The notes under the pieces: generated by a model | Seen by the model: the letters and a program-made list of their open reading frames with translations, nothing else | Databases searched by the model: none | Told to the model about the DNA's origin: nothing | In this document: positions 27,076 through 36,875 of the stretch, piece after piece | Layout of the letters: each line of letters opens with the position of its first letter | Numbering within the stretch: position 1 is the first letter of the stretch | Assembly (NCBI RefSeq): GCF_003670295.1 | Contig: NZ_QXJG01000004.1 | Coordinates: 1-64,000 of the forward strand | Source of the DNA: Helicobacter burdigaliensis | GTDB lineage: Bacteria; Campylobacterota; Campylobacteria; Campylobacterales; Helicobacteraceae | Direction: 5' to 3' | Length of the DNA stretch: 64,000 bases | Made by a program: the position numbers and the translations under genes

Positions 27076-27333
27076 ATGAGAGGAATTAAAATATTATTTT
27101 TATTGAGTAGTTTTTTGTTTGCTAGTTTTAATTTTAATACCGCTACAAAAGAAGAGTTAATGAGTATTAAAGGAATAGGGGAAGTTAAAGCAAATGCAAT
27201 TTTAGAATATAGAGAACAAAGAGAGATTAAAAGAGTGGAAGATTTGCTTTTTATTAAAGGTTTTGGGAAAAAGAGTGTGGAAAATATCAAAGAATATCTA
27301 AAGACAATAGAAGAAAAGAATATGGAAGAATAA
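27076..27333 (+). CDS. ComEA-like helix-hairpin-helix protein
   Basis: An 85-residue protein with a hydrophobic N-terminal signal or anchor (residues 3-17, ILFLLSSFLFAS) and a single (HhH)2 DNA-binding unit. The unit reads NFNTATKEELMSIKGIGEVKANAI then VEDLLFIKGFGKKSVENI. This is the minimal ComEA form found in Campylobacterota, where the periplasmic protein binds incoming DNA during natural transformation. It ends 59 bases before the ilvC ATG. Confidence 0.85.
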   Translation: MRGIKILFLLSSFLFASFNFNTATKEELMSIKGIGEVKANAILEYREQREIKRVEDLLFIKGFGKKSVENIKEYLKTIEEKNMEE

Positions 27334-27355
27334 TAAAAATTAAGCTTCATTGACT

Positions 27356-27361
27356 TATAAT
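27356..27361 (+). promoter_or_regulatory. -10 element of ilvC
   Basis: TATAAT lies 32 bases before the ilvC start in the short gap after the ComEA-like gene. No clear -35 is seen. Confidence 0.45.
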
Positions 27362-27380
27362 AAACGCTAAAATTTAATAA

Positions 27381-28418
<1,038 letters not shown>

Positions 28419-28420
28419 TT

Positions 28421-28443
28421 TTAAGCACAATTTTTGTGCTTAA
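28421..28443. terminator. Hairpin after ilvC
   Basis: TTAAGCACAA (28421-28430), a TTT loop and TTGTGCTTAA (28434-28443) form a ten-base-pair stem two bases after the ilvC stop codon. There is no long U run, but the position fits a terminator. Confidence 0.55.
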
Positions 28444-28624
28444 TTGATACAAATTCTACTAAACCTTTTAAAATAATCTAAAATCATTAGTGTTTTTATG
28501 GCTTATCTTAGAAAATAAAAACAAAATTAAAAAGAAATTTTTGGATTTGGATATGTGATAAAAAAGGGAAAAATTATATTAGAATGTGAAGTATTTTATA
28601 ATGAGAGTTTTAAAGAGAGAGGGA

Positions 28625-28900
28625 TTAACCTCTATCTTTTAAGCCTAATTTTTCAATCAAACTTGCATAGCGTTTAAAATCGCTTTTTCTTAAATAAGAA
28701 AGTAATCTTTTTCTATGAGAAACCATTTTTCTCAAACCTAAACGGCTTGAATGATCTTTTTGATTGATTTTTAAATGCTCGGTTAGAGTTTTAATTCTAT
28801 CGCTTAAAAGTGCTACTTGCACTTCAACTGAACCTGTATCTTTTGGATTTCTAGCAAAAGCAGAAGTAATTTCTCTTTTTTTCGCCGAATCTTGAGCCAT
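28625..28900 (-). CDS. rpsO: 30S ribosomal protein S15
   Basis: A primary 16S rRNA-binding protein of 91 residues. The conserved helices read [66 protein letters not shown]-type sequence (residues about 30-75) and [14 protein letters not shown]. It is divergent from flhA, the arrangement known in H. pylori. AGGAGG precedes the start. Confidence 0.97.
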   Translation of the reverse strand: MAQDSAKKREITSAFARNPKDTGSVEVQVALLSDRIKTLTEHLKINQKDHSSRLGLRKMVSHRKRLLSYLRKSDFKRYASLIEKLGLKDRG

Positions 28901-28940
28901 GATAAGACCTCCTGATTGGTAATTTAAAATTAAAGCTAAA

Positions 28941-28949
28941 ATTCTAGCA
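28941..28949 (-). promoter_or_regulatory. Extended -10 promoter of rpsO
   Basis: On the minus strand these bases read TGCTAGAAT, a TGn-extended -10 element about 40 bases before the rpsO start. Confidence 0.5.
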
Positions 28950-29058
28950 TAATTTTACAAAAAAACACTAAAATTTAGAAAAATATTTGCCCTTTTTAGC
29001 TAAAAAAGGCTAAAATTACAGATTAAATTTAAAAATATAAAAAGTTTTGGGAGTAAAA

Positions 29059-31329
29059 TTGGCAAAGAGTAGTGGTGCTAAATCTTCATTTTTCAGTAAA
29101 ATAACCCCATTTTTTGGGTTTTTAACCGGTTCAAAAGATTTAACAGTCGTCTTTTTTATCGTAGCGATTTTAGCAATTATTATTGTGCCTTTGCCTAGTG
29201 CATTGCTAGATTTTTTCTTAGCTGTTTCCATTGCACTTTCTGCTCTTATTATTTTAATCGCACTTTATGTGAGAAAGCCCACAGATTTTTCAGCATTTCC
29301 GACTTTGCTTTTGATTGTTACGCTTTTTAGGCTTTCTTTAAATATTGCCACCACAAGAATGATTTTGAGTAATGGACATATGGGGCCAGAGGCTGTGAGT
29401 GATATCATCACTGCATTTGGGCAGTTTGTAGTGGGTGGAAACTATGTGATAGGTGTGATTTTATTCATTATTTTAGTCATTATTAATTTTATGGTTGTTA
29501 CTAATGGTTCTACGCGTGTATCAGAAGTAAAGGCAAGATTCACACTTGATGCGATGCCAGGAAAACAAATGGCTATTGATGCGGATTTAAATACAGGACT
29601 TATAGGACAAGAAGAAGCAAAAGCTAGACGCGATGAGCTAGCAGCCGAAGCGGACTTTTATGGATCTATGGATGGTGCGAATAAATTTGTAAAAGGCGAT
29701 GCGATTGCAGGGATTATCATCACGCTTATTAATATTATCGGTGGATTTTTAATCGGTGTGTTTCAAAAGGATATGAGTGCTGCAGATTCTGCTTCTACTT
29801 TTACTATTCTTACTATTGGTGATGGGCTTGTTTCACAGCTTCCAGCACTCATTGTATCTACTGCTACGGGTATTATTGTTACGCGTTTTAGTAAAGAGGG
29901 CGAAAATTTTGCAGCAGGGATTATTGATCAGCTTGTAAATGAATCTAAAACACTTTTGATTGTGGGTTGTATTTTGCTAATGTTTGCCTTAGTTCCGGGA
30001 CTTCCTACACTTTCTTTAGGGTTTGTGGGGCTTTTGTTTTTGACTTTAGCTTTGCTTTTAAGTAAGCAAAAAGATGGAGAAGCGTGGAAGTTTGTAGAAA
30101 ATCTCCTTAAAAAAGCCAAAAAACCTAAAAAAGCAGAAGAGGGTAACAAAGAAGCAAATCTTCCACAAAGAGCACAAGCAGGTGGTGCTAAAGGAGCGCA
30201 AGCAGGACAAGAGGCTATCAAGCCCCCAGCCCCTAAAGAAAGTGAAGAAGAGAGAAGAAAAAGGGAAGAAGCAGAGATTGATAAAGCACTCAAGGTTAAG
30301 ATTTTACGCGTGGAGCTTGGATACCAGCTTATTAAATTTGCAGATCCAGCTCAAGGTGGAGAGCTTGTAAATAAAATCCGCTCCATTAGAAAAGCTATGG
30401 CAACAGACTATGGGATTTTAGTGCCTATGGTGCATTTAAGAGATGATTTAAACTTAGCACCCGATGAATATAAAATCTTGCTAAAAGAGATTGAAATAGG
30501 GCGTGGAAAGATTATGGTGGATAAATACCTAGCGATTGCTTCTAGTGGATTTGCAGGGGAATTGCCCGATGGGATTCCTACAAAAGAGCCTGTTTTTGGG
30601 CTTGATGCGTATTGGATTAGCGAAGGGCAAAAAGAAGATGCCATTATTGAAGGCTATACCACAATTGATGGAGCAACAGTCATTAGCACACATATTCAAG
30701 AGCTTATTAAGCTTTATGCAGAGGAGCTTCTAACGCGTCAAGAAGTGCATAACTTGCTTGGGAAATTAGCACAAGATTATCCAGTCCTTGCAGAAGAGAT
30801 TAAAGGCGTGGGTGTAGGGACAATCCAGCATATTTTAAAAGAGCTTTTGCATGAGCAAATACCTATTAAAGATATGCTAAGCATTTCAGAAGCGATTGCA
30901 GATGGATTCCCAGCTTATAAAGGGGATTTGCCAACTTTAACAGAATATGTAAGAGCTTGTTTAAAACGCCTTATTACGCATAATTTTCAAAATGAAGAGG
31001 GGATATTGCGTTATTTTGTGTTCTCGCCAAGCTTGGAGCAGTTTTTATTAGAAAAGCTACCAGATGCACAAAAAATTGGACAAAGATTGCGTCTAAGCCC
31101 TACAGAATCACAAAGTCTTTTAGATGCGATTAATGTGGCAAGGCAGAAAAGTAGTTCTCTAGGTGCAGTGCCGATGATAATAGGTGGGATTCCTATGGTT
31201 TTACGCAAACCTATTGCAATATTCTTAGAGCAGTATGGGTTTGGTAGAAATGTGATCGCACTAAGCAATGCAGAGATTGACTATCAAAGCAAATATGAAA
31301 TTTTAGGGGCTATTGAATTCCCTATTTAA
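29059..31329 (+). CDS. flhA: Flagellar type III export protein FlhA
   Basis: Inner-membrane gate of the flagellar export apparatus, about 756 residues. Eight membrane helices fill the first 330 residues (AILAIIIVPLPSALLDFFLA onward), with the FHIPEP signature region RFTLDAMPGKQMAIDADLN. The C-terminal cytoplasmic domain binds export chaperones. I prefer the TTG at 29059 (MAKSSGAK) because GGGAG lies five bases before it; a TTG at 29047 has no such site. A charged Ala/Gly/Lys-rich linker near residues 350-410 looks longer than usual. The gene leads a plus-strand run that continues into purN and the glycan genes. Confidence 0.95.
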   Translation: MAKSSGAKSSFFSKITPFFGFLTGSKDLTVVFFIVAILAIIIVPLPSALLDFFLAVSIALSALIILIALYVRKPTDFSAFPTLLLIVTLFRLSLNIATTRMILSNGHMGPEAVSDIITAFGQFVVGGNYVIGVILFIILVIINFMVVTNGSTRVSEVKARFTLDAMPGKQMAIDADLNTGLIGQEEAKARRDELAAEADFYGSMDGANKFVKGDAIAGIIITLINIIGGFLIGVFQKDMSAADSASTFTILTIGDGLVSQLPALIVSTATGIIVTRFSKEGENFAAGIIDQLVNESKTLLIVGCILLMFALVPGLPTLSLGFVGLLFLTLALLLSKQKDGEAWKFVENLLKKAKKPKKAEEGNKEANLPQRAQAGGAKGAQAGQEAIKPPAPKESEEERRKREEAEIDKALKVKILRVELGYQLIKFADPAQGGELVNKIRSIRKAMATDYGILVPMVHLRDDLNLAPDEYKILLKEIEIGRGKIMVDKYLAIASSGFAGELPDGIPTKEPVFGLDAYWISEGQKEDAIIEGYTTIDGATVISTHIQELIKLYAEELLTRQEVHNLLGKLAQDYPVLAEEIKGVGVGTIQHILKELLHEQIPIKDMLSISEAIADGFPAYKGDLPTLTEYVRACLKRLITHNFQNEEGILRYFVFSPSLEQFLLEKLPDAQKIGQRLRLSPTESQSLLDAINVARQKSSSLGAVPMIIGGIPMVLRKPIAIFLEQYGFGRNVIALSNAEIDYQSKYEILGAIEFPI

Positions 31330-31338
31330 AGGAAATAA

Positions 31339-32394
31339 ATGAATTTTTATCATCTTTCTCATATTGATTTAGATGGCTATGGATGTCAGCTAGTTTCAAG
31401 AGAGTTTTTTAAAGAACATAATTTGTTTTTTTATAATGCAAATTATGGCAAAGAAGTTATAGCAAGATTAGAGCAGATTTTTAAAGCTATTAGAGCGGAC
31501 ATTAGAAGTGAAAGTTATATTTTAATCAGCGATTTAAATCTAACTTTAAGTGAATGTGAGGAGCTTAAAAAAGCAGTTTTAGAGCTTAATTTGGAGGGTG
31601 GCAGGGTTAGCTATGAGCTTTTAGATCATCATAAAAGCGGACAAGAGTGTGCCTCTAAATATGAATGGTATTATTTGGATACTAAAAGATGTGCGACTAA
31701 GATTGTGTATGAGACATTTTTGGAGCGTTTTTCTATAGAAGATTCCACAAAAGAATGGCTAGAGCCTATGGTGGATATGATAAATAGCATTGATTTATGG
31801 CTAGAAAATGGAGTGAATTTTGAATTTGGCAAAGTGGCAATGCGACTAATCGTAGAGGCAAAAGAGCTAAATAGATTTATGTTTGATGATGAAGATAGAG
31901 CCTATAAAATAGAACTTCTTAAAAAAAGTGCAAAATTTTTAAAAGAGGAAAAAGGCTATATTAAGCTAGATAATGCGATTTTAGCACTTAAAAAAGAGTT
32001 TTTGGGAGGGGATTTAAATAGTGATAGCTTGGATAATTTAGTGTCTAATTATCAAGTAGCACTCTTAGAAGAGAAAAAAGAGCGTTGCAGTGTGTATTGT
32101 GGGAAGTTTAGAGGATTTTTGACTTATAGCATAGGCAATATTTCAGTGCTTGCAAATTTATTTTTGAAAAAAAATCCGGATTTTGATTTTTTTATGGATG
32201 TGAGTGCTAGGGGGAATGTGAGTTTGAGGGCGAATAATGCGTGTGATGTGAGCGCGATTTCGCAAAAATATTTTAATGGCGGGGGGCATTTAAATGCGAG
32301 TGGAGGTAAGATAGAGAGTTTTAGGGAAAGTTTTGTGTATGAAGACATTAAAGAAATAATTAAAGAGATTTTTATAGGAGAAGAAAATGGATAA
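31339..32394 (+). CDS. DHH-family phosphoesterase
   Basis: A 351-residue protein of the RecJ/NrnA-like DHH superfamily. Metal ligands are in SHIDLDGYG (D10, D12), D65 in LISDLN and the DHH triad D96-H97-H98. The DHHA1-type C-terminus is marked by NGGGHLNASGG. Family members cleave short oligonucleotides or cyclic dinucleotides; which one applies here cannot be read from sequence. It begins nine bases after flhA, the same order as HP1041-HP1042 in H. pylori, and overlaps the next gene by eight bases. Confidence 0.85.
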   Translation: MNFYHLSHIDLDGYGCQLVSREFFKEHNLFFYNANYGKEVIARLEQIFKAIRADIRSESYILISDLNLTLSECEELKKAVLELNLEGGRVSYELLDHHKSGQECASKYEWYYLDTKRCATKIVYETFLERFSIEDSTKEWLEPMVDMINSIDLWLENGVNFEFGKVAMRLIVEAKELNRFMFDDEDRAYKIELLKKSAKFLKEEKGYIKLDNAILALKKEFLGGDLNSDSLDNLVSNYQVALLEEKKERCSVYCGKFRGFLTYSIGNISVLANLFLKKNPDFDFFMDVSARGNVSLRANNACDVSAISQKYFNGGGHLNASGGKIESFRESFVYEDIKEIIKEIFIGEENG

Positions 32395-32623
32395 GATAAA
32401 AGAGCTAAAAGAAGAGATAGAAGAACTCTCTATTCAGCTTAGTGATATGCTATGTGTAGCATTAAGGCTTAGTGGAGTGAGAGAAGATGCATTACAAGAG
32501 GCACTTGATAGCTATATTGAGCTAATAGATGAAGGATGCGAAGAATACGGACAAGAAGAGATTTTAGCTACTTTAGAGAAGCTAAAAGCGACAAAACCTA
32601 AGCTTTTTGGAGTGAAAGAATGA
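32387..32623 (+). CDS. Small hypothetical protein, acidic and helical
   Basis: A 78-residue product with no domain that I recognise. It is strongly acidic and predicted helical: a coiled-coil-like start (IKELKEEIEELSIQLSDML), then REDALQEALDSYIELIDEG and EILATLEKLKATKPKLFG. It overlaps the DHH gene by eight bases and purN by four (ATGA), so it is translated as part of the operon. This argues that it is real. Function is unknown. Confidence 0.7.
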   Translation: MDKIKELKEEIEELSIQLSDMLCVALRLSGVREDALQEALDSYIELIDEGCEEYGQEEILATLEKLKATKPKLFGVKE

Positions 32624-33285
32624 TAAAACGCATTGCGATTTTATTTAGCGGTAATGGAAGTAATTTAGAAGCACTAATTAAGGCGTTACATAATCGTTGG
32701 TTTAAAAAAAGTGGGAATGCTTTTAAAAAAGAGCAAGAAGGTTTTATCATCGGTGGGATTAGAGATGACTTTATAGAGGCAAAAGAGGGGGAGAGCGGGG
32801 CTTTTAAGATAGAAGTAATCCTAGCACTTAGTAATAAAATAGAGGCTTATGGATTAGTGCGTGCTAAGAATTTAGGGGTAAAAACGCAAGTGATTGAGAG
32901 CAAAGGAAAAGCAAGAGAGGAGTTTGATAGAGAATTAGTGGGGGTTTTAAAGCCTTTAGGGCTTGATTTATGTGTTTTGGCAGGATTTATGCGAATCTTA
33001 ACTCCTGTATTTACCACACAAATAAATGCGATTAATATCCATCCTTCACTTTTGCCGCTTTTTAAAGGGGCGCATGGCATAGAAGAGAGCTTCAAGTCTA
33101 GTATGAAAGTGGGTGGAGTGAGCGTGCATAGGGTGAGCGAGGAGCTAGATGGTGGGGAACTCATCGCACAAGCAGTGATGGCAAAAGAGGGAATGAGTCT
33201 AGAAAACTATGAAGAAAAAATCCATAAAATAGAGCATATTTTATATCCATTAGCGGTGCTAGAGGAGCTTAGCAATGAGCGATAA
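32620..33285 (+). CDS. purN: Phosphoribosylglycinamide formyltransferase
   Basis: Uses 10-formyl-THF to formylate GAR in purine synthesis. The catalytic triad is N139 and H141 in AINIHPSLLPLFKGAHG and D177 in EELDGGELI. GNGSNLEAL near residue 11 binds the substrate phosphate. The product has 221 residues, longer than the usual 190-210, because of an inserted charged segment at about residues 26-62 between strand 1 and the next strand. It overlaps the upstream small gene (ATGA) and the downstream glycosyltransferase gene by 11 bases. Confidence 0.92.
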   Translation: MIKRIAILFSGNGSNLEALIKALHNRWFKKSGNAFKKEQEGFIIGGIRDDFIEAKEGESGAFKIEVILALSNKIEAYGLVRAKNLGVKTQVIESKGKAREEFDRELVGVLKPLGLDLCVLAGFMRILTPVFTTQINAINIHPSLLPLFKGAHGIEESFKSSMKVGGVSVHRVSEELDGGELIAQAVMAKEGMSLENYEEKIHKIEHILYPLAVLEELSNER

Positions 33286-34237
33286 AATTACTTTAAGTAT
33301 TGTAGTGCCTGTTTTTAATGAAGCGGAGAATTTGGAGCTTTTTTATAAAAAAGTTAAAGAGGAGATTTGTAAAATTAATTCTCAAATAATAGCTATTGAT
33401 TATGGTTTTGTCTTTGTGAATGATGGAAGCAAAGACAATTCACTAGAAGTTCTAGAAAATCTTAAATATAAAGATGAAAAGATTAAAATTGTTGATTTTT
33501 CAAGAAATTTTGGCAAAGAAGCTGCTATTTTGGCGGGATTACAAGAAGCTTATAAACAAAGGGTTGATTGTGTAGTATTAATTGATGCGGATATGCAAGA
33601 TCCCATAGAATTTATTTATACTATGTTTGAAAAATATTATAAAGAAGGCAAAGAGATTGTTTTTGCAAGAAGAATTGACAGGGAGGGCGAGGGAGTAATC
33701 AAGCGATTTTTAAGTGAGAGTTTTTATAGACTTAGTAATTGCATTAGTGAAGTGAAGATTCATAGTGGAGTTAGGGACTTTAGGCTGATGAGTAGAGAGG
33801 TGGTAGAGGCAATTTTAGAATTAAAAGAATACCATCGTTTTTCTAAGGCGATTTTTGAATGGGTTGGGTTTAATAAAGAGATTTTGGAATATAAATACAT
33901 TCCTAGAAATTCTGGTGTGAGTGGTTGGAGTTTTTGGAAGCTTTTTAAATACGCAATAGAGGGACTTATTAGCTTTTCAACTCTGCCTTTGCGATTGGCA
34001 TTTGTGGTTGGGTTTTTGGCTAGTTTTTTGGCATTTTTGTATGGAATTTGGATAATTTTTGATACTTTGTATTATGGAAGTGATGTGAAAGGCTATCCAT
34101 CGCTTATGTGTGTGATTGTATTTTTTGGAGGGTTGCATTTAATAGTGCTTGGTGTGATAGGAGAATATATTGCAAGAATTTATGAGCAAGTTAAGGGGCG
34201 TCCGCATTTTATTGTGAGAAAAAGGAAAATAAAATGA
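33275..34237 (+). CDS. gtrB: GtrB-like polyprenyl-phosphate glycosyltransferase
   Basis: A GT2 enzyme of 320 residues that charges undecaprenyl phosphate with a sugar on the cytoplasmic face. LSIVVPVFNEAENL at the start, the nucleotide-binding FVNDGSKDNS, the metal site LIDADMQDP near residue 110 and RFSKAIFEWVGF are typical. Two C-terminal membrane helices lie at about residues 245-265 and 280-300. With the next two genes it makes a Gtr cassette (GtrB, a GT-C transferase, GtrA), as in O-antigen glucosylation. It starts inside purN, so translation is coupled to a purine gene. Confidence 0.88.
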   Translation: MSDKITLSIVVPVFNEAENLELFYKKVKEEICKINSQIIAIDYGFVFVNDGSKDNSLEVLENLKYKDEKIKIVDFSRNFGKEAAILAGLQEAYKQRVDCVVLIDADMQDPIEFIYTMFEKYYKEGKEIVFARRIDREGEGVIKRFLSESFYRLSNCISEVKIHSGVRDFRLMSREVVEAILELKEYHRFSKAIFEWVGFNKEILEYKYIPRNSGVSGWSFWKLFKYAIEGLISFSTLPLRLAFVVGFLASFLAFLYGIWIIFDTLYYGSDVKGYPSLMCVIVFFGGLHLIVLGVIGEYIARIYEQVKGRPHFIVRKRKIK

Positions 34238-35664
34238 GAGCTTTTATATTCTTTTTGGGTTTGTATATTTATTTGTTTGTTTTAAATTTGCTTGTGCTTC
34301 CACAATCTGATGATATTGGCTTTTGGCTGAATGCTGATAAGGCTCAGTTGCTAGGAACTTATTTGGGTTCTAATGCAAGAATTGGTGAGATTCTTTATAG
34401 TGGAATTTTTGCAAAATATAGCTTTGAGGTATGGTATGATGTGTTAAATGCACTTGTTGGGACAATCTTCTTTTATGTTTTGTTTGTGTTATATTTTGCT
34501 AGGAAACCAAAAGATAGGCTAGATTATTATATGTTGTTTTTAGTGATTGGACTTGTGGTGATGTTTAGTGCTTTTGGTTCTACATTTTTATGGGGGGCTG
34601 GAAGCTTTAACTATCTTTGGGGTATTTCTTTTATTATTTATTTTTTGCTTCCTTTTAGGGTTTTTTATCAAAGGATATACGAGGGAAATTTGCCTAGAGA
34701 GCAGAGTATTTTGATGAATCTGTTTTTTGGAATAGGATTATTTTTACTAGGGATTTTAGCGGGTATGGCAAGTGAGCATGTGGGCCTAATAGTGTGTATT
34801 GGGTTATTTATCTCATTGGTGTATTTGTTTTATGGAAAACTCAAAATTCCTTTATGGCAGTATTTTGGCACAATGGGTTTTTGGTGTGGTTGGTTGCTTT
34901 TATACTTTGCACCAGGACAACAAGCAAGAGCGTTAAATTCTGCTAATTATTTAAGTTTTGGGGAGTTTTTTGAGCTTGGATTTTTAGGTATGGTGTCTAG
35001 AATCTACACAACTTTTAATGGTTATTTTAATTATTCTTTTTTAGCATTTTTATTATTATTTTTATTGATTTTTATGGTGATTAAAGGGATAAAAATAAAG
35101 GCGTATCACTATATTGGATTATTATTTGGTATGGTAGTTATTGGAGTAATTATGAAGCATGTTGGAGCTTTTGTTATTTATCTTTTTGTGCTTTATTTAG
35201 TCTATAAACTTTATAAGATGGATAAGAAAAAGTATCTTTTAGTTTTGGGGCTTTATGGGATTTATTTATTTATGGGACTTGTGATTTTTCAAGTGGGAGA
35301 GTTGCCTAAAAGAGCACATCTTGGGACAAGTTTATTTTTGTATGCGATTATAGTTTATTTGGTTTTGGATTTGTATGCTAAAAGTATGCAAAAAGAAAAA
35401 TACTTTAAAGCAATTAAGCTCATTTGTGGTGGATTCTGTCTGGTTTGTTTTATAAATTATTCTTATGGATTATATCAATGGAGTGTGGTTTATAAAGAAG
35501 CAAAAAACGCTAAAGAAAAGGGGGAGGAAGAGCTGAATATAGAAGCTAGGTGGTTTAAGCGTTATTTGCCTTTTGATGATTGGAATAGGCCAAATATCGA
35601 GCCAAATTGGGTGAATGATCTTTATGCAAGATATTTTGGGTTTAAGAAATTTAATCTAAAATGA
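34234..35664 (+). CDS. GT-C-like membrane glycosyltransferase of a Gtr cassette
   Basis: A 476-residue polytopic membrane protein with roughly ten to twelve helices. After the first helix comes a loop with QSDDIGFWLN, where an Asp is the expected catalytic residue of GT-C enzymes that use polyprenyl-linked sugars. The C-terminus ends in a soluble tail (WFKRYLPFDDWNRPN). It sits between gtrB (ATGA overlap) and gtrA (four-base overlap), the place taken by the serotype-specific gene in Gtr clusters. The sugar and acceptor are unknown. Confidence 0.65.
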   Translation: MRAFIFFLGLYIYLFVLNLLVLPQSDDIGFWLNADKAQLLGTYLGSNARIGEILYSGIFAKYSFEVWYDVLNALVGTIFFYVLFVLYFARKPKDRLDYYMLFLVIGLVVMFSAFGSTFLWGAGSFNYLWGISFIIYFLLPFRVFYQRIYEGNLPREQSILMNLFFGIGLFLLGILAGMASEHVGLIVCIGLFISLVYLFYGKLKIPLWQYFGTMGFWCGWLLLYFAPGQQARALNSANYLSFGEFFELGFLGMVSRIYTTFNGYFNYSFLAFLLLFLLIFMVIKGIKIKAYHYIGLLFGMVVIGVIMKHVGAFVIYLFVLYLVYKLYKMDKKKYLLVLGLYGIYLFMGLVIFQVGELPKRAHLGTSLFLYAIIVYLVLDLYAKSMQKEKYFKAIKLICGGFCLVCFINYSYGLYQWSVVYKEAKNAKEKGEEELNIEARWFKRYLPFDDWNRPNIEPNWVNDLYARYFGFKKFNLK

Positions 35665-36041
35665 AAGAGTTTTTAAAATATTGCTTAGTGGGGGTTATTA
35701 ATACTTTCGTAGGTTTTGGAGTAGTTTTGCTTTTAACCTATTGTGGGCTATTTGCAGAGGGAGCGAACTTTTTGGGTTATTGTGTAGGGATTGTTTGCTC
35801 GTTTTTTCTTAATCAAAAATTTACTTTTAGGATAGAAGGGAAGGCTTGTAGGCAAATAATAAATGCTAAATTTGTAAGATTTTTGATTTTTATGGGGATA
35901 TCTTATATAATTAACTTATTGGTTTTGTTTGTAAGCTATCGCTTAGTGGGGCTAAATGTGTATCTATCACAAGTTTTAGCCGCTATTAGTTATACATTAA
36001 GTGGGTTTGTTTTTAGTAAGATTTATGTGTTTAAAGGCTGA
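35661..36041 (+). CDS. gtrA: GtrA-family flippase
   Basis: A 126-residue protein with four membrane helices. The N-terminal LKYCLVGVINTFVGFGVVLLL and the loop NQKFTFR before the third helix are GtrA hallmarks. It would flip the undecaprenyl-phosphate sugar made by the GtrB-like enzyme to the periplasm. Its start overlaps the preceding gene by four bases, and 57 bases follow before the next gene. Confidence 0.88.
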   Translation: MKEFLKYCLVGVINTFVGFGVVLLLTYCGLFAEGANFLGYCVGIVCSFFLNQKFTFRIEGKACRQIINAKFVRFLIFMGISYIINLLVLFVSYRLVGLNVYLSQVLAAISYTLSGFVFSKIYVFKG

Positions 36042-36098
36042 CAATTTTTAAAAATAAGGTAAATAGATTTAAATTTATGGCAATTTTAAGAGGAAATA

Positions 36099-36875
36099 AT
36101 GAAATTTTTTATAATTAATTTAGAAATTGCAAAAGATAGAAGAGAATATATTTCTAGTTTGTGTGAAAAATATGGGCTAGATTATGAAATAATTCAAGCG
36201 GTAAATGGTAGGGAGCTAGGGAGTGATTTTATCCAAAGTATTAGCGATGAAGAGATAAGCAAAAAAAGGCTTGGAAGAGTTTTGAGTGTAGGAGAGATAG
36301 GCTGTGCGTTAAGCCATAAAAAAGTCTTTCTTAGAATGTTTGAGCTGGATTTAAAAGAAGCGGTTATTTTGGAAGATGATGCATATTTTGATGAAGAGCT
36401 ATTAAGGGTGCTTAGGTTCAAAGAGAGATTTCCAAAAGATTTAGAATTACTGCTTTTGGGGCATTATAGGCAAGTGTATTTAGATGATGGATTTAGGATT
36501 GAAACTCCTTTTTCTAGGAGATTTGATTATTATTTAGATGAAAAATATAGCTTAAAAAGGATTGTTGGGGGTGGGTTTGGCACACATGGGTATTATATTA
36601 CCAAAAAAGGTGCTAAAAAAATGTATGAAGCCTTGCAAAAAATCATTGTGCCTTATGATCATTGCACAAGCAATGATAAGATTACAAATTTATATGCACT
36701 CTATCCTGTGGTGGTTAGGACTGATGAGATTTTTGGTAAGCAGACTTATATTCAAGATGGTAGTTTAAAAGTAAGATATAAAAAAAGAAATTTAATTTCT
36801 AAAATAATTAAGAGAATAAAAAAGGAAATATTATTTTTAATACCTAGTTTTAGGAGGTTAAGAGAGTATGAATAA
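36099..36875 (+). CDS. LPS glycosyltransferase family 25
   Basis: A 258-residue GT25 (Lgt/LpsA-type) transferase adding Gal or similar sugars to the LPS core or O-chain. Motifs are FFIINLEIAKDRREYI at the start, GEIGCALSHKKVFLRM near residue 66, the acidic metal site AVILEDDAYFDE and the later GTHGYYITKKGAKKMY. The C-terminus is basic and probably membrane-associated. AGAGGAA precedes the start, and the gene overlaps the next by eight bases. Confidence 0.88.
   Translation: MKFFIINLEIAKDRREYISSLCEKYGLDYEIIQAVNGRELGSDFIQSISDEEISKKRLGRVLSVGEIGCALSHKKVFLRMFELDLKEAVILEDDAYFDEELLRVLRFKERFPKDLELLLLGHYRQVYLDDGFRIETPFSRRFDYYLDEKYSLKRIVGGGFGTHGYYITKKGAKKMYEALQKIIVPYDHCTSNDKITNLYALYPVVVRTDEIFGKQTYIQDGSLKVRYKKRNLISKIIKRIKKEILFLIPSFRRLREYE

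Noticed and set aside
32281-32286. Run of six G in the DHH phosphoesterase gene
   Set aside because: It encodes the conserved GGGH motif, and six bases are too few for frequent slippage.
33275-36041. Gtr cassette as part of a prophage
   Set aside because: No integrase, phage structural genes or attachment sites are visible on either side.
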